Origin: Ruminococcus sp.
Lineage (GTDB): Bacteria; Bacillota; Clostridia; Oscillospirales; Ruminococcaceae
Assembly (NCBI RefSeq): GCF_019417665.1
Contig: NZ_DXUU01000001.1
Location: 62,434-126,433, forward strand
DNA: 64,000 nt
Direction of reading: 5' to 3'
The notes below the pieces were generated by a model, which saw only the letters and a program-made list of their open reading frames with translations, had not been told where the DNA came from and ran no database searches. This document shows, in pieces, positions 16,610 to 25,405 of the stretch. The stretch's first letter is position 1. Each line of letters starts with the position of its first letter. The position numbers and the translations under genes were made by a program.

Positions 16610-16843
16610 TCACTGATACTGCTTCAACACACTTCTGAGCTTTTTGTCCGTGACACCCTCCAAATCGACGAGTGTAGCTGTCATTTGAAGATGCCGTATA
16701 TTTTTCCGTTTCGGTGCGTCCAGCCTGCGGCGTTTTCCGTCTGCGATCGTGGCATAACCATTTTCCACAGACAGTACCACAAAGTAGCCGCCCCGATCTC
16801 TGCCGGCAAGAGCACGAACCACCAGACCTCTTGTCAGTTCCAT
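16610..16843 (-). CDS. KOW-domain RNA-binding protein (L14e-like)
   Basis: 77 residues: LTRGLVVRALAGRDRGGYFVV is a KOW motif, followed by DGKRRRLDAPKRKNIRHLQ. Small KOW proteins of this kind sit between map and infA in many Clostridia. They resemble archaeal/eukaryotic L14e and probably bind ribosomal RNA, but the function is unproven. The start overlaps no neighbour, with 16 nt to map. Confidence 0.88.
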   Translation of the reverse strand: MELTRGLVVRALAGRDRGGYFVVLSVENGYATIADGKRRRLDAPKRKNIRHLQMTATLVDLEGVTDKKLRSVLKQYQ

Positions 16844-16859
16844 AAAAACGATCCTCCGC

Positions 16860-17612
16860 TTATGGTCTGGTCAGAATCACCGGGCCTTCCTGCGTCACTG
16901 CAATCTCGTGTTCGAAATGCGCCGCAGGAGAACCGCTGCGGGTCACGACCGTCCACCCATCCTTGAGCACACGGACGCCGTCGCCCTTGCCGTTGATCAT
17001 CGGCTCGATGCAGAACGTCATACCGGGCATCAGCCGGATGCCGTGACCAGGCTTGCCGTAGTTCGGCACTTCCGGATCCTCGTGCATCTCGTGTCCGATT
17101 CCGTGACCGCAGTATTCCCGTACAATACCGTATCCACGGGAACCGCAATACTCTTCCACCGTATGAGACACGTCACCCAGGCGTGCACCCACCTTTGCCG
17201 CTTCGATCGCTGCATAAAGGCTAGCCTCTGTCACACGCAGGAGGTCTGCTGCCTCTTCGGAGATATCGCCGACAGCAAAGGTATATGCCGTATCGCCGAC
17301 GAATCCATCGAAAGTTGCGCCAACGTCCACGCTGACAATATCGCCCTCACGGATGATCCGCTTCGGGCTGGGGATGCCGTGAATCACTTCTTCGTTGATT
17401 GAAATGCAGGCGCTTGCCGGAAAACCGCCGTAGCCGAGGAATGTCGGCACAGCACCGCAGCTGACGATAAAATCGTGAATGGATTTATCCAGCTGTTTTG
17501 TGGTCATACCGGGGTGGATCACCTTTCCGGCATGTTCCAGCGCACGGGCTGCGATTCTGCCCGCCTCCCGCATTTTCAGCAAATCAGATTTCGATTTGAT
17601 CGTTACACTCAT
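16860..17612 (-). CDS. map: Type I methionine aminopeptidase
   Basis: Removes the initiator Met from nascent proteins using a two-metal site. The five ligands are visible in order: Asp in VSVDVGATF, Asp in GDTAYTF, His in GHGIGHEMHEDPEV, Glu in TFCIEPM and Glu in AHFEHEIAVT. The 250-residue length is the minimal type I form without N-terminal extension. Its ATG overlaps the adk stop as ATGA, which indicates translational coupling. Confidence 0.97.
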   Translation of the reverse strand: MSVTIKSKSDLLKMREAGRIAARALEHAGKVIHPGMTTKQLDKSIHDFIVSCGAVPTFLGYGGFPASACISINEEVIHGIPSPKRIIREGDIVSVDVGATFDGFVGDTAYTFAVGDISEEAADLLRVTEASLYAAIEAAKVGARLGDVSHTVEEYCGSRGYGIVREYCGHGIGHEMHEDPEVPNYGKPGHGIRLMPGMTFCIEPMINGKGDGVRVLKDGWTVVTRSGSPAAHFEHEIAVTQEGPVILTRP

Positions 17613-18244
17613 TTTACGCCCACAGCCTTCAGAGTCAGTGCAGTGGTATCTGCAACTTCTTCCTGACCAATGACGGTTTCGAGTTTACCCTGCTTTTCAT
17701 AATACGCCTTCAGCGGTTCAGTTGTCTTATGATAAGTTGCGAGACGATCCAGAACCGTTTCCGGCTGGTCATCCTTGCGGATGATGGTCTTTCCGCCACA
17801 CTTGTCGCAGATGCCCTCGACCTTGCTGGGCTTGAACTGAATGTGATAGGTTGCGCCGCACATCTCGCAGACTCTTCTGCCGGAAACACGCTCCTTGATG
17901 GTCTCATCCGGAACATAGATCTCCAGCACCTTATCGATGCGGACACCCATTTCGTCCAGTGCCTCTGCCTGAGGAACACTGCGGGGGAAACCGTCGAGAA
18001 TGAAGCCTGCCTTGCAGTCGTCCTGTGCGATACGCTCTTTCAGAATCCCGATGACGATGTCATCAGAAACCAGTGCACCAGCATCCATAGCAGCCTTTGC
18101 CTTTACGCCGTATTCCGTACCGGTGCGGACTGCCTCACGCAGCATATTACCGGTGGAAATCTGCGGAATAGAGAGTGCCTCAGAGATCTTTTCTGCCTGA
18201 GTACCCTTGCCGGCACCCGGTGCGCCTAAAAGAATCAGATTCAT
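17609..18244 (-). CDS. adk: Adenylate kinase, zinc-bearing LID
   Basis: Interconverts ATP + AMP with 2 ADP. The P-loop is GAPGAGKGTQAEKI near residues 7-20, the NMP-binding part reads ISTGNMLREAV, and DGFPRSVPQAE follows. The LID has four cysteines (CEMC ... CDKC), the Gram-positive zinc-binding type. 211 residues is the long form. It lies 18 nt after secY and overlaps map by 4 nt. Confidence 0.97.
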   Translation of the reverse strand: MNLILLGAPGAGKGTQAEKISEALSIPQISTGNMLREAVRTGTEYGVKAKAAMDAGALVSDDIVIGILKERIAQDDCKAGFILDGFPRSVPQAEALDEMGVRIDKVLEIYVPDETIKERVSGRRVCEMCGATYHIQFKPSKVEGICDKCGGKTIIRKDDQPETVLDRLATYHKTTEPLKAYYEKQGKLETVIGQEEVADTTALTLKAVGVK

Positions 18245-18262
18245 AGGAATATGCCTCCTTAT

Positions 18263-19588
18263 TTATTCGAGGAAGCCCTTATGATGACGCATCATCATTT
18301 CGGACTCCAGCGTGCGGACAGTTTCCAGTGCTACGCTGACAACGATCAATACCGTAGTACCACCCATTGCCAGAGAGCTGAGGTTGTGGTCGAACCAGGT
18401 CAGTGCAATCGGGAAGATCGCAATGATACCCAGGAAGAACGCACCAACCAGAGTGATCTTCGACAGAACCCGCTGGATATAATCCGAGGTGGGCTTTCCG
18501 GGACGGATGCCAGGAATACCGCCGTTATTCTGACGGAGATTATTGGCGATTTCAATGGGATTATACTGCATGGATACATAGAAGTAGTTAAATGCAATAA
18601 TCAGAATGAAATAAATCACGGCATAGCTCAGGGACTGTGTACTGAAGAAATTAATAAATCCGTTATAGAACTTACCCCAGAAGGTAGTAGCCTCCGGATT
18701 CGGTGCCTTAAACAGGCTGATGGTGCTGGGCAGAGACATAAAGGACATGGCGAAAATGATAGGCATAACGCCGCTCATGCAGACCTTCACTGGAATGTGT
18801 GTGGACTGACCGCCATACTGTTTTCTGCCGACTACACGCTTTGCATACTGGATCGGGATCCGGCGCTCCGATGCATTCATGAAAACGATGAATGCGATCA
18901 TCACAATGAACAGAACCAGAACACCCAGGGTTTCGAAGAAATACCGCTGCGGTTCGTTCTTTGTCAGTTCAGCCAGAGTACCTGCCATAACCGGGAAACG
19001 AGCCAGAATACCGGCAAAGAGGAGCATAGAGATACCATTTCCGATGCCCTTGTCGTTGATCCGGTTACCCATCCATACAACAATGGACGTACCAGCAATA
19101 AAGGAACCGACAATAACGAATGCAATAAAGACATTGGCTGCCTTTGAGCCGCCGTCTGTCACTGCGCCCATCTGGTTTTTCAGTGTCAGATAATATGCAA
19201 AGGACATAAATGCCGACAATGCCAGAGAAACGGCAGCAGTAATTTTATTGAGCTTTTTCTGTCCCTCTTCACCCTCGTCACGCATACGCTCCAAAGGCGG
19301 CAGTGCATATGTCAGCAGCTGCATAATGATGGATGCGTTGATATACGGAGTGATAGACAGAGAGAATACGGTTGCTTGAGAAAGGGCACCGCCGGTGATA
19401 ATATCCAGGTATTCCAGGAAGTTACCGCCGGTTGCGTTTTCTGTCATCCAAGTGCTGACTGTAGCGGTATCCAGGAACGGAACCACAACAGCGCTGCCCA
19501 GACGAAAGATCAGGAGCATCAGCAATGTATACAGGAGTTTTTTCCGGATCTCCGGAATACTCCAGGCATCTCTTAACGTCTTGAACAC
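18263..19588 (-). CDS. secY: Protein translocase channel subunit SecY
   Basis: 441 residues with ten membrane spans; the N-terminus FKTLRDAWSIPEIRKKLLYT and the GNRINDKGIGNGISMLLFAGI cytoplasmic loop are typical, as is NNGGIPGIRPGKPTSDYI. It forms the Sec channel and would export the scaffoldins and lipoproteins of this window. Placed between rplO (1 nt gap) and adk in spc operon order. Confidence 0.97.
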   Translation of the reverse strand: MFKTLRDAWSIPEIRKKLLYTLLMLLIFRLGSAVVVPFLDTATVSTWMTENATGGNFLEYLDIITGGALSQATVFSLSITPYINASIIMQLLTYALPPLERMRDEGEEGQKKLNKITAAVSLALSAFMSFAYYLTLKNQMGAVTDGGSKAANVFIAFVIVGSFIAGTSIVVWMGNRINDKGIGNGISMLLFAGILARFPVMAGTLAELTKNEPQRYFFETLGVLVLFIVMIAFIVFMNASERRIPIQYAKRVVGRKQYGGQSTHIPVKVCMSGVMPIIFAMSFMSLPSTISLFKAPNPEATTFWGKFYNGFINFFSTQSLSYAVIYFILIIAFNYFYVSMQYNPIEIANNLRQNNGGIPGIRPGKPTSDYIQRVLSKITLVGAFFLGIIAIFPIALTWFDHNLSSLAMGGTTVLIVVSVALETVRTLESEMMMRHHKGFLE

Positions 19589-19589
19589 G

Positions 19590-20030
19590 TTACATCACCT
19601 CTGCTTTTCCGCCAGCCTTTTCAATTTTTTCAGCTGCGCTCTTTGTGAACTTTGCAGCCTTTACAGTCAGCTTAGTTGTCAGCTCACCATCGCCGAGTAC
19701 TTTTACGCCGTCGCATACCTTCTTGATGAGACCAGCTGCCTTCAGCAGATCTGCATCCACAACGGTACCCTCAGTGAACTGGTTCAGATCGGAAACATTT
19801 ACGATTGCATATTCCTTTGCGAAGATGTTGTTAAAACCTCTCTTCGGAATACGTCTAGTCAGCGGCATCTGACCGCCTTCAAAGCCGATTCTTACGCCGC
19901 CGCCGCTGCGGGCATTCTGACCCTTGTGACCCTTGCCGGCAGTCTTGCCGTTACCAGAGCCATGGCCGCGGCCAATTCTCTTGACTTCTTTCGTCGAACC
20001 CGGAGCCGGGGACAATTCGTGAAGCTTCAT
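19590..20030 (-). CDS. rplO: 50S ribosomal protein L15
   Basis: 146 residues. The Gly/Arg-rich N-terminal arm (RIGRGHGSGNGKTAGKGHKG) threads into 23S rRNA; the C-terminal globular part carries VNVSDLNQF and AAKFTKSAAEKIEKAGGK. Its stop is one base from the secY ATG, so the two are likely coupled. Confidence 0.97.
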   Translation of the reverse strand: MKLHELSPAPGSTKEVKRIGRGHGSGNGKTAGKGHKGQNARSGGGVRIGFEGGQMPLTRRIPKRGFNNIFAKEYAIVNVSDLNQFTEGTVVDADLLKAAGLIKKVCDGVKVLGDGELTTKLTVKAAKFTKSAAEKIEKAGGKAEVM

Positions 20031-20057
20031 GATATGTGCACCTCCTTAGCGTCTAAC

Positions 20058-20234
20058 TTATGCTTCTGTTACCTCTACGAGGTGAGAAATTTTCTGAATC
20101 TTGCCGAGGGTTGCCTCATTTTCAGGCTGTACGCTGACATCGCCGACCTTCTTGAGACCCAGCGAATTTGCTGTTGCAACCTGATCCTTTTTGCGACCGA
20201 TCAGGCTTTTTACGAGCTTGATTTCCTTTGCCAT
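20058..20234 (-). CDS. rpmD: 50S ribosomal protein L30
   Basis: 58 residues read directly from the minus strand: MAKEIKLVKSLIGRKKDQVA, then TANSLGLKKVGDVSVQPENE and a short C-terminal helix. This is the compact bacterial L30. The ATG follows GGAGGG, 12 nt after rpsE. It lies between rpsE and rplO as expected. Confidence 0.96.
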   Translation of the reverse strand: MAKEIKLVKSLIGRKKDQVATANSLGLKKVGDVSVQPENEATLGKIQKISHLVEVTEA

Positions 20235-20246
20235 TTCGCACCCTCC

Positions 20247-20747
20247 TTATTTGTAGATTTCTTTCACGGACTTGCCTCTCTTTTCAGCAACTTCTGCTGC
20301 TGTAGTGCAGGATGCCAGTCCGTTGATGGTTGCACGTACCACGTTGCACGGATTATTAGAACGCAGCGACTTGGTACGGATATCCTTGATACCAGCAACT
20401 TCGATGACAGCACGAACCGGACCGCCGGCGATAACACCGGTACCGGGAGCTGCCGGCTTCATCAGAACTTCGCCTGCGCCGAACTTTCCGACGATCTCGT
20501 GCGGAATGGTGGTGCCCTTCAGCGGGATCTGAATGAGATTTTTCTTGGCATCTTCGATGCCCTTGCGGATCGCATCCGGCACTTCGCCGGATTTTCCGAG
20601 ACCGAAGCCCACGATACCGTTGCCGTCGCCGACAACTACGAGAGCTGCGAACTTCATGATACGACCGCCCTTTACGGTCTTGGATACGCGGTTGATGGAA
20701 ACGACCTTTTCTGCAAGCTCGAGACCCTGCGGATCAATTTTAGCCAA
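20247..20747 (-). CDS. rpsE: 30S ribosomal protein S5
   Basis: 166 residues with the double-stranded RNA-binding-like N-terminal domain (VVSINRVSKTVKGGRIMKFA, VVVGDGNGIVGFGLGKSGEV) and the C-terminal alpha/beta domain (RAVIEVAGIKDIRTKSLRSN). S5 shapes the mRNA entry channel and affects decoding fidelity. 17 nt from rplR. Confidence 0.97.
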   Translation of the reverse strand: MAKIDPQGLELAEKVVSINRVSKTVKGGRIMKFAALVVVGDGNGIVGFGLGKSGEVPDAIRKGIEDAKKNLIQIPLKGTTIPHEIVGKFGAGEVLMKPAAPGTGVIAGGPVRAVIEVAGIKDIRTKSLRSNNPCNVVRATINGLASCTTAAEVAEKRGKSVKEIYK

Positions 20748-20764
20748 AGTAATACCTCCCTTGT

Positions 20765-21124
20765 TTAGAACTTCAGTCCGTTTTCACGTGCACCGTCTGC
20801 GAGTTCCTTCACTCTGCCGTGGTACAGATAGCCGCCTCTGTCGAAGACAACATCGGTGATGTTCTTTTCGAGTGCACGCTTTGCGATCATTTCGCCGACC
20901 TTGCGTGCGCCTTCAATATTGCCGCCTGCGCCCTCAAATGCCTTATCCATGCTGGATGCGGATGCCAGGGTAACGCCGTTCACATCGTCGATCAGCTGTG
21001 CATAAATGTGCTTTGTAGAGCGGTATACGCACAGACGCGGGCGCTCAGGAGTACCGGAGATCTTCGAGCGAACTCTTGCATGTCTCTTTAATCTAGCTTT
21101 TTTGCTATCTACCTTTTTAATCAT
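20765..21124 (-). CDS. rplR: 50S ribosomal protein L18
   Basis: 119 residues with a basic arm (KKARLKRHARVRSKISGTPE) and RPRLCVYRSTKHIYAQLIDD; binds 5S rRNA with L5 and contacts the central protuberance. The ATG follows GGAGTAGACCGCT, and rplF lies 21 nt upstream. Confidence 0.97.
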   Translation of the reverse strand: MIKKVDSKKARLKRHARVRSKISGTPERPRLCVYRSTKHIYAQLIDDVNGVTLASASSMDKAFEGAGGNIEGARKVGEMIAKRALEKNITDVVFDRGGYLYHGRVKELADGARENGLKF

Positions 21125-21145
21125 AGCGGTCTACTCCTTTCCGAA

Positions 21146-21691
21146 TTACTTCTTGCCCTTGCCGGCCTTACCTTCCTTGCGGATGATATGCTCGTCGACA
21201 TAGTGGATGCCCTTGCCCTTATACGGCTCCGGCGGACGCTTTTCACGTACTTCTGCTGCAAACTGGCCGACCTTCTGCTTGTCGATGCCGCTGACAACGA
21301 TGGTGTTCGGCTGGGGTACATCCAGCTTGATGTCATCATTTTCAGTTACAATTACCTGGTGAGAATAGCCCAGGTTCATGACAACGTCCTTGCCCTTCTT
21401 TGCAGCACGATAGCCGACGCCCTCGATGATCAGGGTCTTGGAGTAACCATTGGTTACACCCTCGATCATATTTGCGATCAGTGTTCTGGACAGACCGTGC
21501 AGGGATCTGTGCTCCTTATTATCAGACGGACGAGTGACATTGATCACACCGTCTGCGATCTCGATGCCCAGTTCCTTGGAGAACTGTCTGGTCAGAGTGC
21601 CCTTTGCGCCCTTCACGGTGACGAAATTGTCTTCGCACTTTACTTCTACGCCGGCAGGAACACTAATCGGTTTTTTTCCTATTCTTGACAT
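21146..21691 (-). CDS. rplF: 50S ribosomal protein L6
   Basis: 181 residues of two related domains. SRIGKKPISVPAGVEVKCED opens the protein, LIANMIEGVTNGYSKTLIIE lies centrally, and the C-terminal signature PEPYKGKGIHYVDEHIIRKE is complete. L6 supports the sarcin-ricin loop region. Standard position between rpsH and rplR. Confidence 0.97.
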   Translation of the reverse strand: MSRIGKKPISVPAGVEVKCEDNFVTVKGAKGTLTRQFSKELGIEIADGVINVTRPSDNKEHRSLHGLSRTLIANMIEGVTNGYSKTLIIEGVGYRAAKKGKDVVMNLGYSHQVIVTENDDIKLDVPQPNTIVVSGIDKQKVGQFAAEVREKRPPEPYKGKGIHYVDEHIIRKEGKAGKGKK

Positions 21692-21706
21692 AATCCCGTG
21701 TCCTCC

Positions 21707-22105
21707 TTACCAAACAAATGCTAAAACTTCGCCGCCGACATTCAGCTCACGAGCCTTCTTGTCTGTCATAATGCCCTTTGAGGTAGAAACAATTGCAATA
21801 CCCAGTCCCTTGCGTACCTTCGGCATATCCTCACAGCTGGAATAGATCCGCAGACCCGGCTTCGAAACCCGGCGCAGACCGGTGATAACCGGCGAACGGT
21901 TTTCTGTATACTTCAGTGTGATGCGGATCACGCCCTGCTTGCCATCCTCAATGACCTGAAAGCCCTTGATATAGCCTTCGTCCAACAGAATCTGTGTAAT
22001 AGCCTTCTTTACGTTGGAAGCAGGAACGTCAACCGTGGCGTGCCGTGCGGAACTCGCATTACGAATTCTTGTCAGAATGTCTGCTATTGTATCTGTAATC
22101 TGCAT
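21707..22105 (-). CDS. rpsH: 30S ribosomal protein S8
   Basis: 132 residues: ITDTIADILTRIRNASSARH at the start and RVSKPGLRIYSSCEDMPKVR with GLGIAIVSTSKGIMTDKKAR near the end. S8 is a primary 16S rRNA binder and in enterobacteria represses the spc operon; such control here would be inference. Confidence 0.97.
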   Translation of the reverse strand: MQITDTIADILTRIRNASSARHATVDVPASNVKKAITQILLDEGYIKGFQVIEDGKQGVIRITLKYTENRSPVITGLRRVSKPGLRIYSSCEDMPKVRKGLGIAIVSTSKGIMTDKKARELNVGGEVLAFVW

Positions 22106-22134
22106 GCCAATGACCTCCTTTTCGTAACTCCTCT

Positions 22135-22320
22135 TTACCAGCTTGCTTTCTTTACGCCCGGAATCTTGCCCTCATGCGCCAATTCACGGAAGCATACACG
22201 GCAGATGCCGTACTTTCTCAGATAAGCGTGGGGTCTTCCGCAGATCTTACAACGGGTGTAAGCACGTGTAGAAAACTTGGGAGTCTTTTGCTGCTTTAAT
22301 TTCATTGCCTTTTTTGCCAT
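22135..22320 (-). CDS. rpsZ: 30S ribosomal protein S14, type Z
   Basis: 61 residues, MAKKAMKLKQQKTPKFSTRA onward. Cys-x2-Cys pairs in CKICGRPH and CRVCF make the zinc-binding short S14 form; a zinc-free paralogue is not in this window. The ATG at 22320 is chosen because the product then matches the family length, and GGAGG lies upstream; an in-frame ATG 30 nt earlier adds residues not found in S14. Confidence 0.96.
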   Translation of the reverse strand: MAKKAMKLKQQKTPKFSTRAYTRCKICGRPHAYLRKYGICRVCFRELAHEGKIPGVKKASW

Positions 22321-22339
22321 GATCTTGTTTCCTCCCTGA

Positions 22340-22879
22340 TTACTTCGCAAACGGTGCGCCGAGCAGAGTCAGCAGTTCCTTTGCCTCTTCGTCGGTCTGT
22401 GCCGTGGTAATGAAGTTAATATCCATACCTCTTACCTTGTCGATCTTGTCGTACTCGATCTCCGGGAAAATGAGCTGTTCCTTGATACCGGTAGAGTAGT
22501 TACCCTTACCATCGAAGGAGTTGCCGTTGATACCACGGAAGTCACGTACACGGGGGAAGCTTACATTAAACAGCTTGTATACAAACTCATACATCTTTTC
22601 GCCGCGGAGAGTCACTTTTACGCCGATAGGCATACCCTCACGGAGCTTAAAGTTAGCTACCGACTTCTTTGCTCTGCAAACCACCGGCTTCTGACCAGTG
22701 ATTGCTGCGAGATCTGTCATGATCGCATCGATCACCTTTGCGTTATCCTTTGCTTCGCCGGCTGCCACGTTGACAACAACCTTGTCGAGCTTCGGGATCT
22801 GCATGACATTCTCATAGCCGAACTTCTTCATCATTGCAGGAGCAACGGTGCTATTGTAGTAATCTTTTAACGTAGACAT
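22340..22879 (-). CDS. rplE: 50S ribosomal protein L5
   Basis: 179 residues: LKDYYNSTVAPAMMKKFGYE, GQKPVVCRAKKSVANFKLRE and RVRDFRGINGNSFDGKGNYS are conserved. L5 anchors 5S rRNA and reaches the P-site tRNA. 12 nt from rplX and 19 nt from rpsZ. Confidence 0.97.
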   Translation of the reverse strand: MSTLKDYYNSTVAPAMMKKFGYENVMQIPKLDKVVVNVAAGEAKDNAKVIDAIMTDLAAITGQKPVVCRAKKSVANFKLREGMPIGVKVTLRGEKMYEFVYKLFNVSFPRVRDFRGINGNSFDGKGNYSTGIKEQLIFPEIEYDKIDKVRGMDINFITTAQTDEEAKELLTLLGAPFAK

Positions 22880-22891
22880 ATCGTTTCTCCT

Positions 22892-23245
22892 TTACTCAAA
22901 AGATTTGCCGCACTTCTTGCAGACACGAAGCTTCTTGCCGTCCTCTACGGTATGACCAACTCTGGTGGGCTGACCGCACTTGGGGCAAACCAACTGTACC
23001 TTATCTGCATACAGCGGAGCTTCGGTTTCTACAATGCCGCCGACCTGACCCATACGGGTAGGCTTTACGTGCTTGGTCACAACGTTGAAGCCTTCTACGA
23101 TGACCTTGCCTTCCTTCGGGCTGACTTCTACGACCTTACCGGTCTTTCTGCCCTTTTCCTTCTTTTCCGGATCGTTATACTGGTACTTAGCCTTACCGGT
23201 CAGCAGGATAACGGTGTCGCCTGTTTTTACATGAACCTTACTCAT
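22892..23245 (-). CDS. rplX: 50S ribosomal protein L24
   Basis: 117 residues with an N-terminal KOW motif (VHVKTGDTVILLTGKAKY) and a C-terminal ribbon with two Cys pairs (LVCPKCGQPTRVGH and RVCKKCGKSFE). L24 is an early assembly initiator of the large subunit at the exit tunnel. An acidic-basic insertion (NDPEKKEKGRKTG) makes it a little longer than the usual 103-105 residues. Confidence 0.97.
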   Translation of the reverse strand: MSKVHVKTGDTVILLTGKAKYQYNDPEKKEKGRKTGKVVEVSPKEGKVIVEGFNVVTKHVKPTRMGQVGGIVETEAPLYADKVQLVCPKCGQPTRVGHTVEDGKKLRVCKKCGKSFE

Positions 23246-23260
23246 CTTGACACCTCCAAC

Positions 23261-23629
23261 TTACAGTACTTCCGGAGCGAGGCTCAGGATCTTCATATAA
23301 TCCTTATCACGAAGCTCTCTTGCTACCGGCCCAAAGATACGAGTGCCCTTCGGGTTTTTATCTTCACGGATAATAACAGCAGCATTTTCATCGAAACGGA
23401 TATAGGTCCCGTCTTCTCTGCGCAGACCCTTTACCGAACGAACGATCACTGCCTTGACTACGTCGCCCTTCTTTACAACGCCGCCGGGTGTTGCTTTCTT
23501 AACAGATGCTACCACGACATCGCCGATATTTGCATATCTTCTGCGGGTGCCGCCCAGAACTCTGATGCACATCAGTTCTTTCGCACCGGTGTTATCTGCA
23601 ACTTTCAAATAAGACTGCATCTGAATCAC
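23261..23629 (-). CDS. rplN: 50S ribosomal protein L14
   Basis: 122 residues starting MIQMQSYLKVADNTGAKELM; ends RELRDKDYMKILSLAPEVL. L14 lies at the subunit interface and is the docking site of the silencing factor RsfS. It is 70 nt downstream of rpsQ, a slightly larger gap than elsewhere in the cluster. Confidence 0.97.
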   Translation of the reverse strand: MIQMQSYLKVADNTGAKELMCIRVLGGTRRRYANIGDVVVASVKKATPGGVVKKGDVVKAVIVRSVKGLRREDGTYIRFDENAAVIIREDKNPKGTRIFGPVARELRDKDYMKILSLAPEVL

Positions 23630-23699
23630 AGCGAGTTCCTCCTTTCAGAACGTCTCTGGCTCATCCAAAGACCGATTCTGGTTTCTCTATTGATGATGT

Positions 23700-23957
23700 T
23701 TACTTTGCCTTTTCGATGATTTCTACGACGCGCCATCTCTTGTCCTTGGACAGCGGGCGGGTCTCCATCACTTCAACACGATCGCCAACCTTGCAAGCGT
23801 TGTTTTCGTCGTGTGCCTTCAGGCGGACGGTTCTCTTTACGATCTTCTTATACAGCGGGTGTTTTACATTATCGACGATTGCAACAATGACGGTCTTATC
23901 CATCTTATCGCTGACAACTCTGCCGACTCTGGTTTTTCTCAAATTTCTCTCAGCCAC
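23700..23957 (-). CDS. rpsQ: 30S ribosomal protein S17
   Basis: 85 residues, an OB-fold: RNLRKTRVGRVVSDKMDKTV, VKHPLYKKIVKRTVRLKAHD and VGDRVEVMETRPLSKDKRWR. It binds 16S rRNA early in assembly. 16 nt from rpmC. Confidence 0.97.
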   Translation of the reverse strand: MAERNLRKTRVGRVVSDKMDKTVIVAIVDNVKHPLYKKIVKRTVRLKAHDENNACKVGDRVEVMETRPLSKDKRWRVVEIIEKAK

Positions 23958-23973
23958 AGTAAAACCCTCCTAC

Positions 23974-24174
23974 TCACTGCTGTGCAGACAGTTCCGCAGA
24001 ACGGAGTGCAGTCTTCACACGTGCGATATCTTTTTTAACTGCCTTGATGCGGGCAGTGTTTTCCAGCTGATTTGCTGCGAGCTGAAAGCGAAGTGCAAAG
24101 AGCTCTTCCTTCAGGCTGTCCAGCTTTGCGTTCAGCTCATCTACCGGCATGTTGTTAACTTCGGTTGCTTTCAT
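23974..24174 (-). CDS. rpmC: 50S ribosomal protein L29
   Basis: 66 residues of two antiparallel helices (NMPVDELNAKLDSLKEELFA, TARIKAVKKDIARVKTALRS). L29 lies by the tunnel exit and helps dock SRP. The start overlaps the rplP stop in a TAATG junction, so translation is probably coupled. Confidence 0.97.
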   Translation of the reverse strand: MKATEVNNMPVDELNAKLDSLKEELFALRFQLAANQLENTARIKAVKKDIARVKTALRSAELSAQQ

Positions 24175-24596
24175 TACTGCTCGCCTCCTTTTTCAGCCTT
24201 TACAAACTTACACTTGATCGGCAGCTTGTGCATTGCGAGACGCATAGCCTCACGTGCGGTCTCTTCCGGCACGCCTGCGATCTCGAACAGCACTCTGCCC
24301 GGCTTCACAACTGCTACCCAGTATTCCGGAGCACCCTTACCGGAACCCATACGAGTGCCGGCCGGCTTCTTGGTCACCGGCTTATCCGGGAAGATCTTGA
24401 TCCAAACCTGACCGCCACGCTTGATGTAACGAGTCATTGCGATACGAGCTGCCTCGATCTGGTTGGAGGTGATCCATGCCGGCTCCAGTGCCTGGATACC
24501 ATACTCACCGTTGCTTACAAAATTACCTCTGGTTGCTTTACCCGTCATCCGGCCTCTGTGGACACGACGGTATTTTACTCTCTTAGGAAGCAGCAT
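24174..24596 (-). CDS. rplP: 50S ribosomal protein L16
   Basis: 140 residues: LLPKRVKYRRVHRGRMTGKA, then RIAMTRYIKRGGQVWIKIFP and RMGSGKGAPEYWVAVVKPGR. L16 organises the A-site tRNA region. TAATG overlaps join it to both rpsC and rpmC. Confidence 0.97.
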   Translation of the reverse strand: MLLPKRVKYRRVHRGRMTGKATRGNFVSNGEYGIQALEPAWITSNQIEAARIAMTRYIKRGGQVWIKIFPDKPVTKKPAGTRMGSGKGAPEYWVAVVKPGRVLFEIAGVPEETAREAMRLAMHKLPIKCKFVKAEKGGEQ

Positions 24597-25384
24597 TACT
24601 GGTTACCTCCTTCTCTTCTGGCATCACGACGGAAATTGCCGCCGTTTCTGCGGTCACCATTCCGATTGTCACGGCGGCGTCTGTCGTCACGGCCACGGGA
24701 CTCACGGGACTTTCTCTCTACCTTTTCTCTCTGTGCGGCAGCCTTTGCTGCATCGCCCTTCAGAACTTCGCCCTTATAGATCCAAACCTTTACGCCAATC
24801 TTGCCGTATGTGGTATTTGCTTCTGCAAAACCATAGTCGATATCGGCACGGATGGTCTGAAGCGGAATGGTTCCTTCGTGATAGCTCTCAGAACGTGCGA
24901 TTTCTGCACCGCCCAGTCTGCCGGAAACCTTTGTCTTGATACCCTTTGCACCCAGACGCATGGTTCTGCCGATGGACTGCTTCATCGCACGGCGGAAAGA
25001 AATACGATTTTCCAGATCCAGTGCGATCTTTTCTGCTACCAGCTGTGCATCCATATCCGGCTGCTTTACTTCTACAATATTCACATAAACCTGCTTGTTC
25101 AGCATTTTTTCCAGCTGTGCACGCAGTTTTTCGATCTCTGCACCGCCGCGGCCGATCACAACGCCCGGCTTTGCGCAGTGGATGTGGATTCTTACCTTAT
25201 CTGCGAAACGCTCGATCTCAATCTTCGGAACACCTGCGGCATACAGGTTCTTCTTAATGAACTTACGAACGTTATAATCTTCTACCAGCGTATCGCCGAA
25301 GTCAGACTTATTCGCAAACCAGCGGGAATCCCAATCTTTAATGACGCCGACACGGAGACCGTGCGGATTAACCTTCTGGCCCAT
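24596..25384 (-). CDS. rpsC: 30S ribosomal protein S3 with Arg/Asn/Gly-rich tail
   Basis: 262 residues. The KH domain (KVRIHIHCAKPGVVIGRGGA) and the C-terminal S3 domain (GRTMRLGAKGIKTKVSGRLG, YGKIGVKVWIYKGEVL) are complete by about residue 210. The remaining roughly 50 residues are a low-complexity tail of Arg, Asp, Asn and Gly (RRRRDNRNGDRRNGGNFRRD). Extended S3 tails occur in Clostridia; this one would add a flexible RNA-binding segment at the mRNA entry. Confidence 0.96.
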   Translation of the reverse strand: MGQKVNPHGLRVGVIKDWDSRWFANKSDFGDTLVEDYNVRKFIKKNLYAAGVPKIEIERFADKVRIHIHCAKPGVVIGRGGAEIEKLRAQLEKMLNKQVYVNIVEVKQPDMDAQLVAEKIALDLENRISFRRAMKQSIGRTMRLGAKGIKTKVSGRLGGAEIARSESYHEGTIPLQTIRADIDYGFAEANTTYGKIGVKVWIYKGEVLKGDAAKAAAQREKVERKSRESRGRDDRRRRDNRNGDRRNGGNFRRDARREGGNQ

Positions 25385-25405
25385 AACTCAACCTCCTACT
25401 GGATT

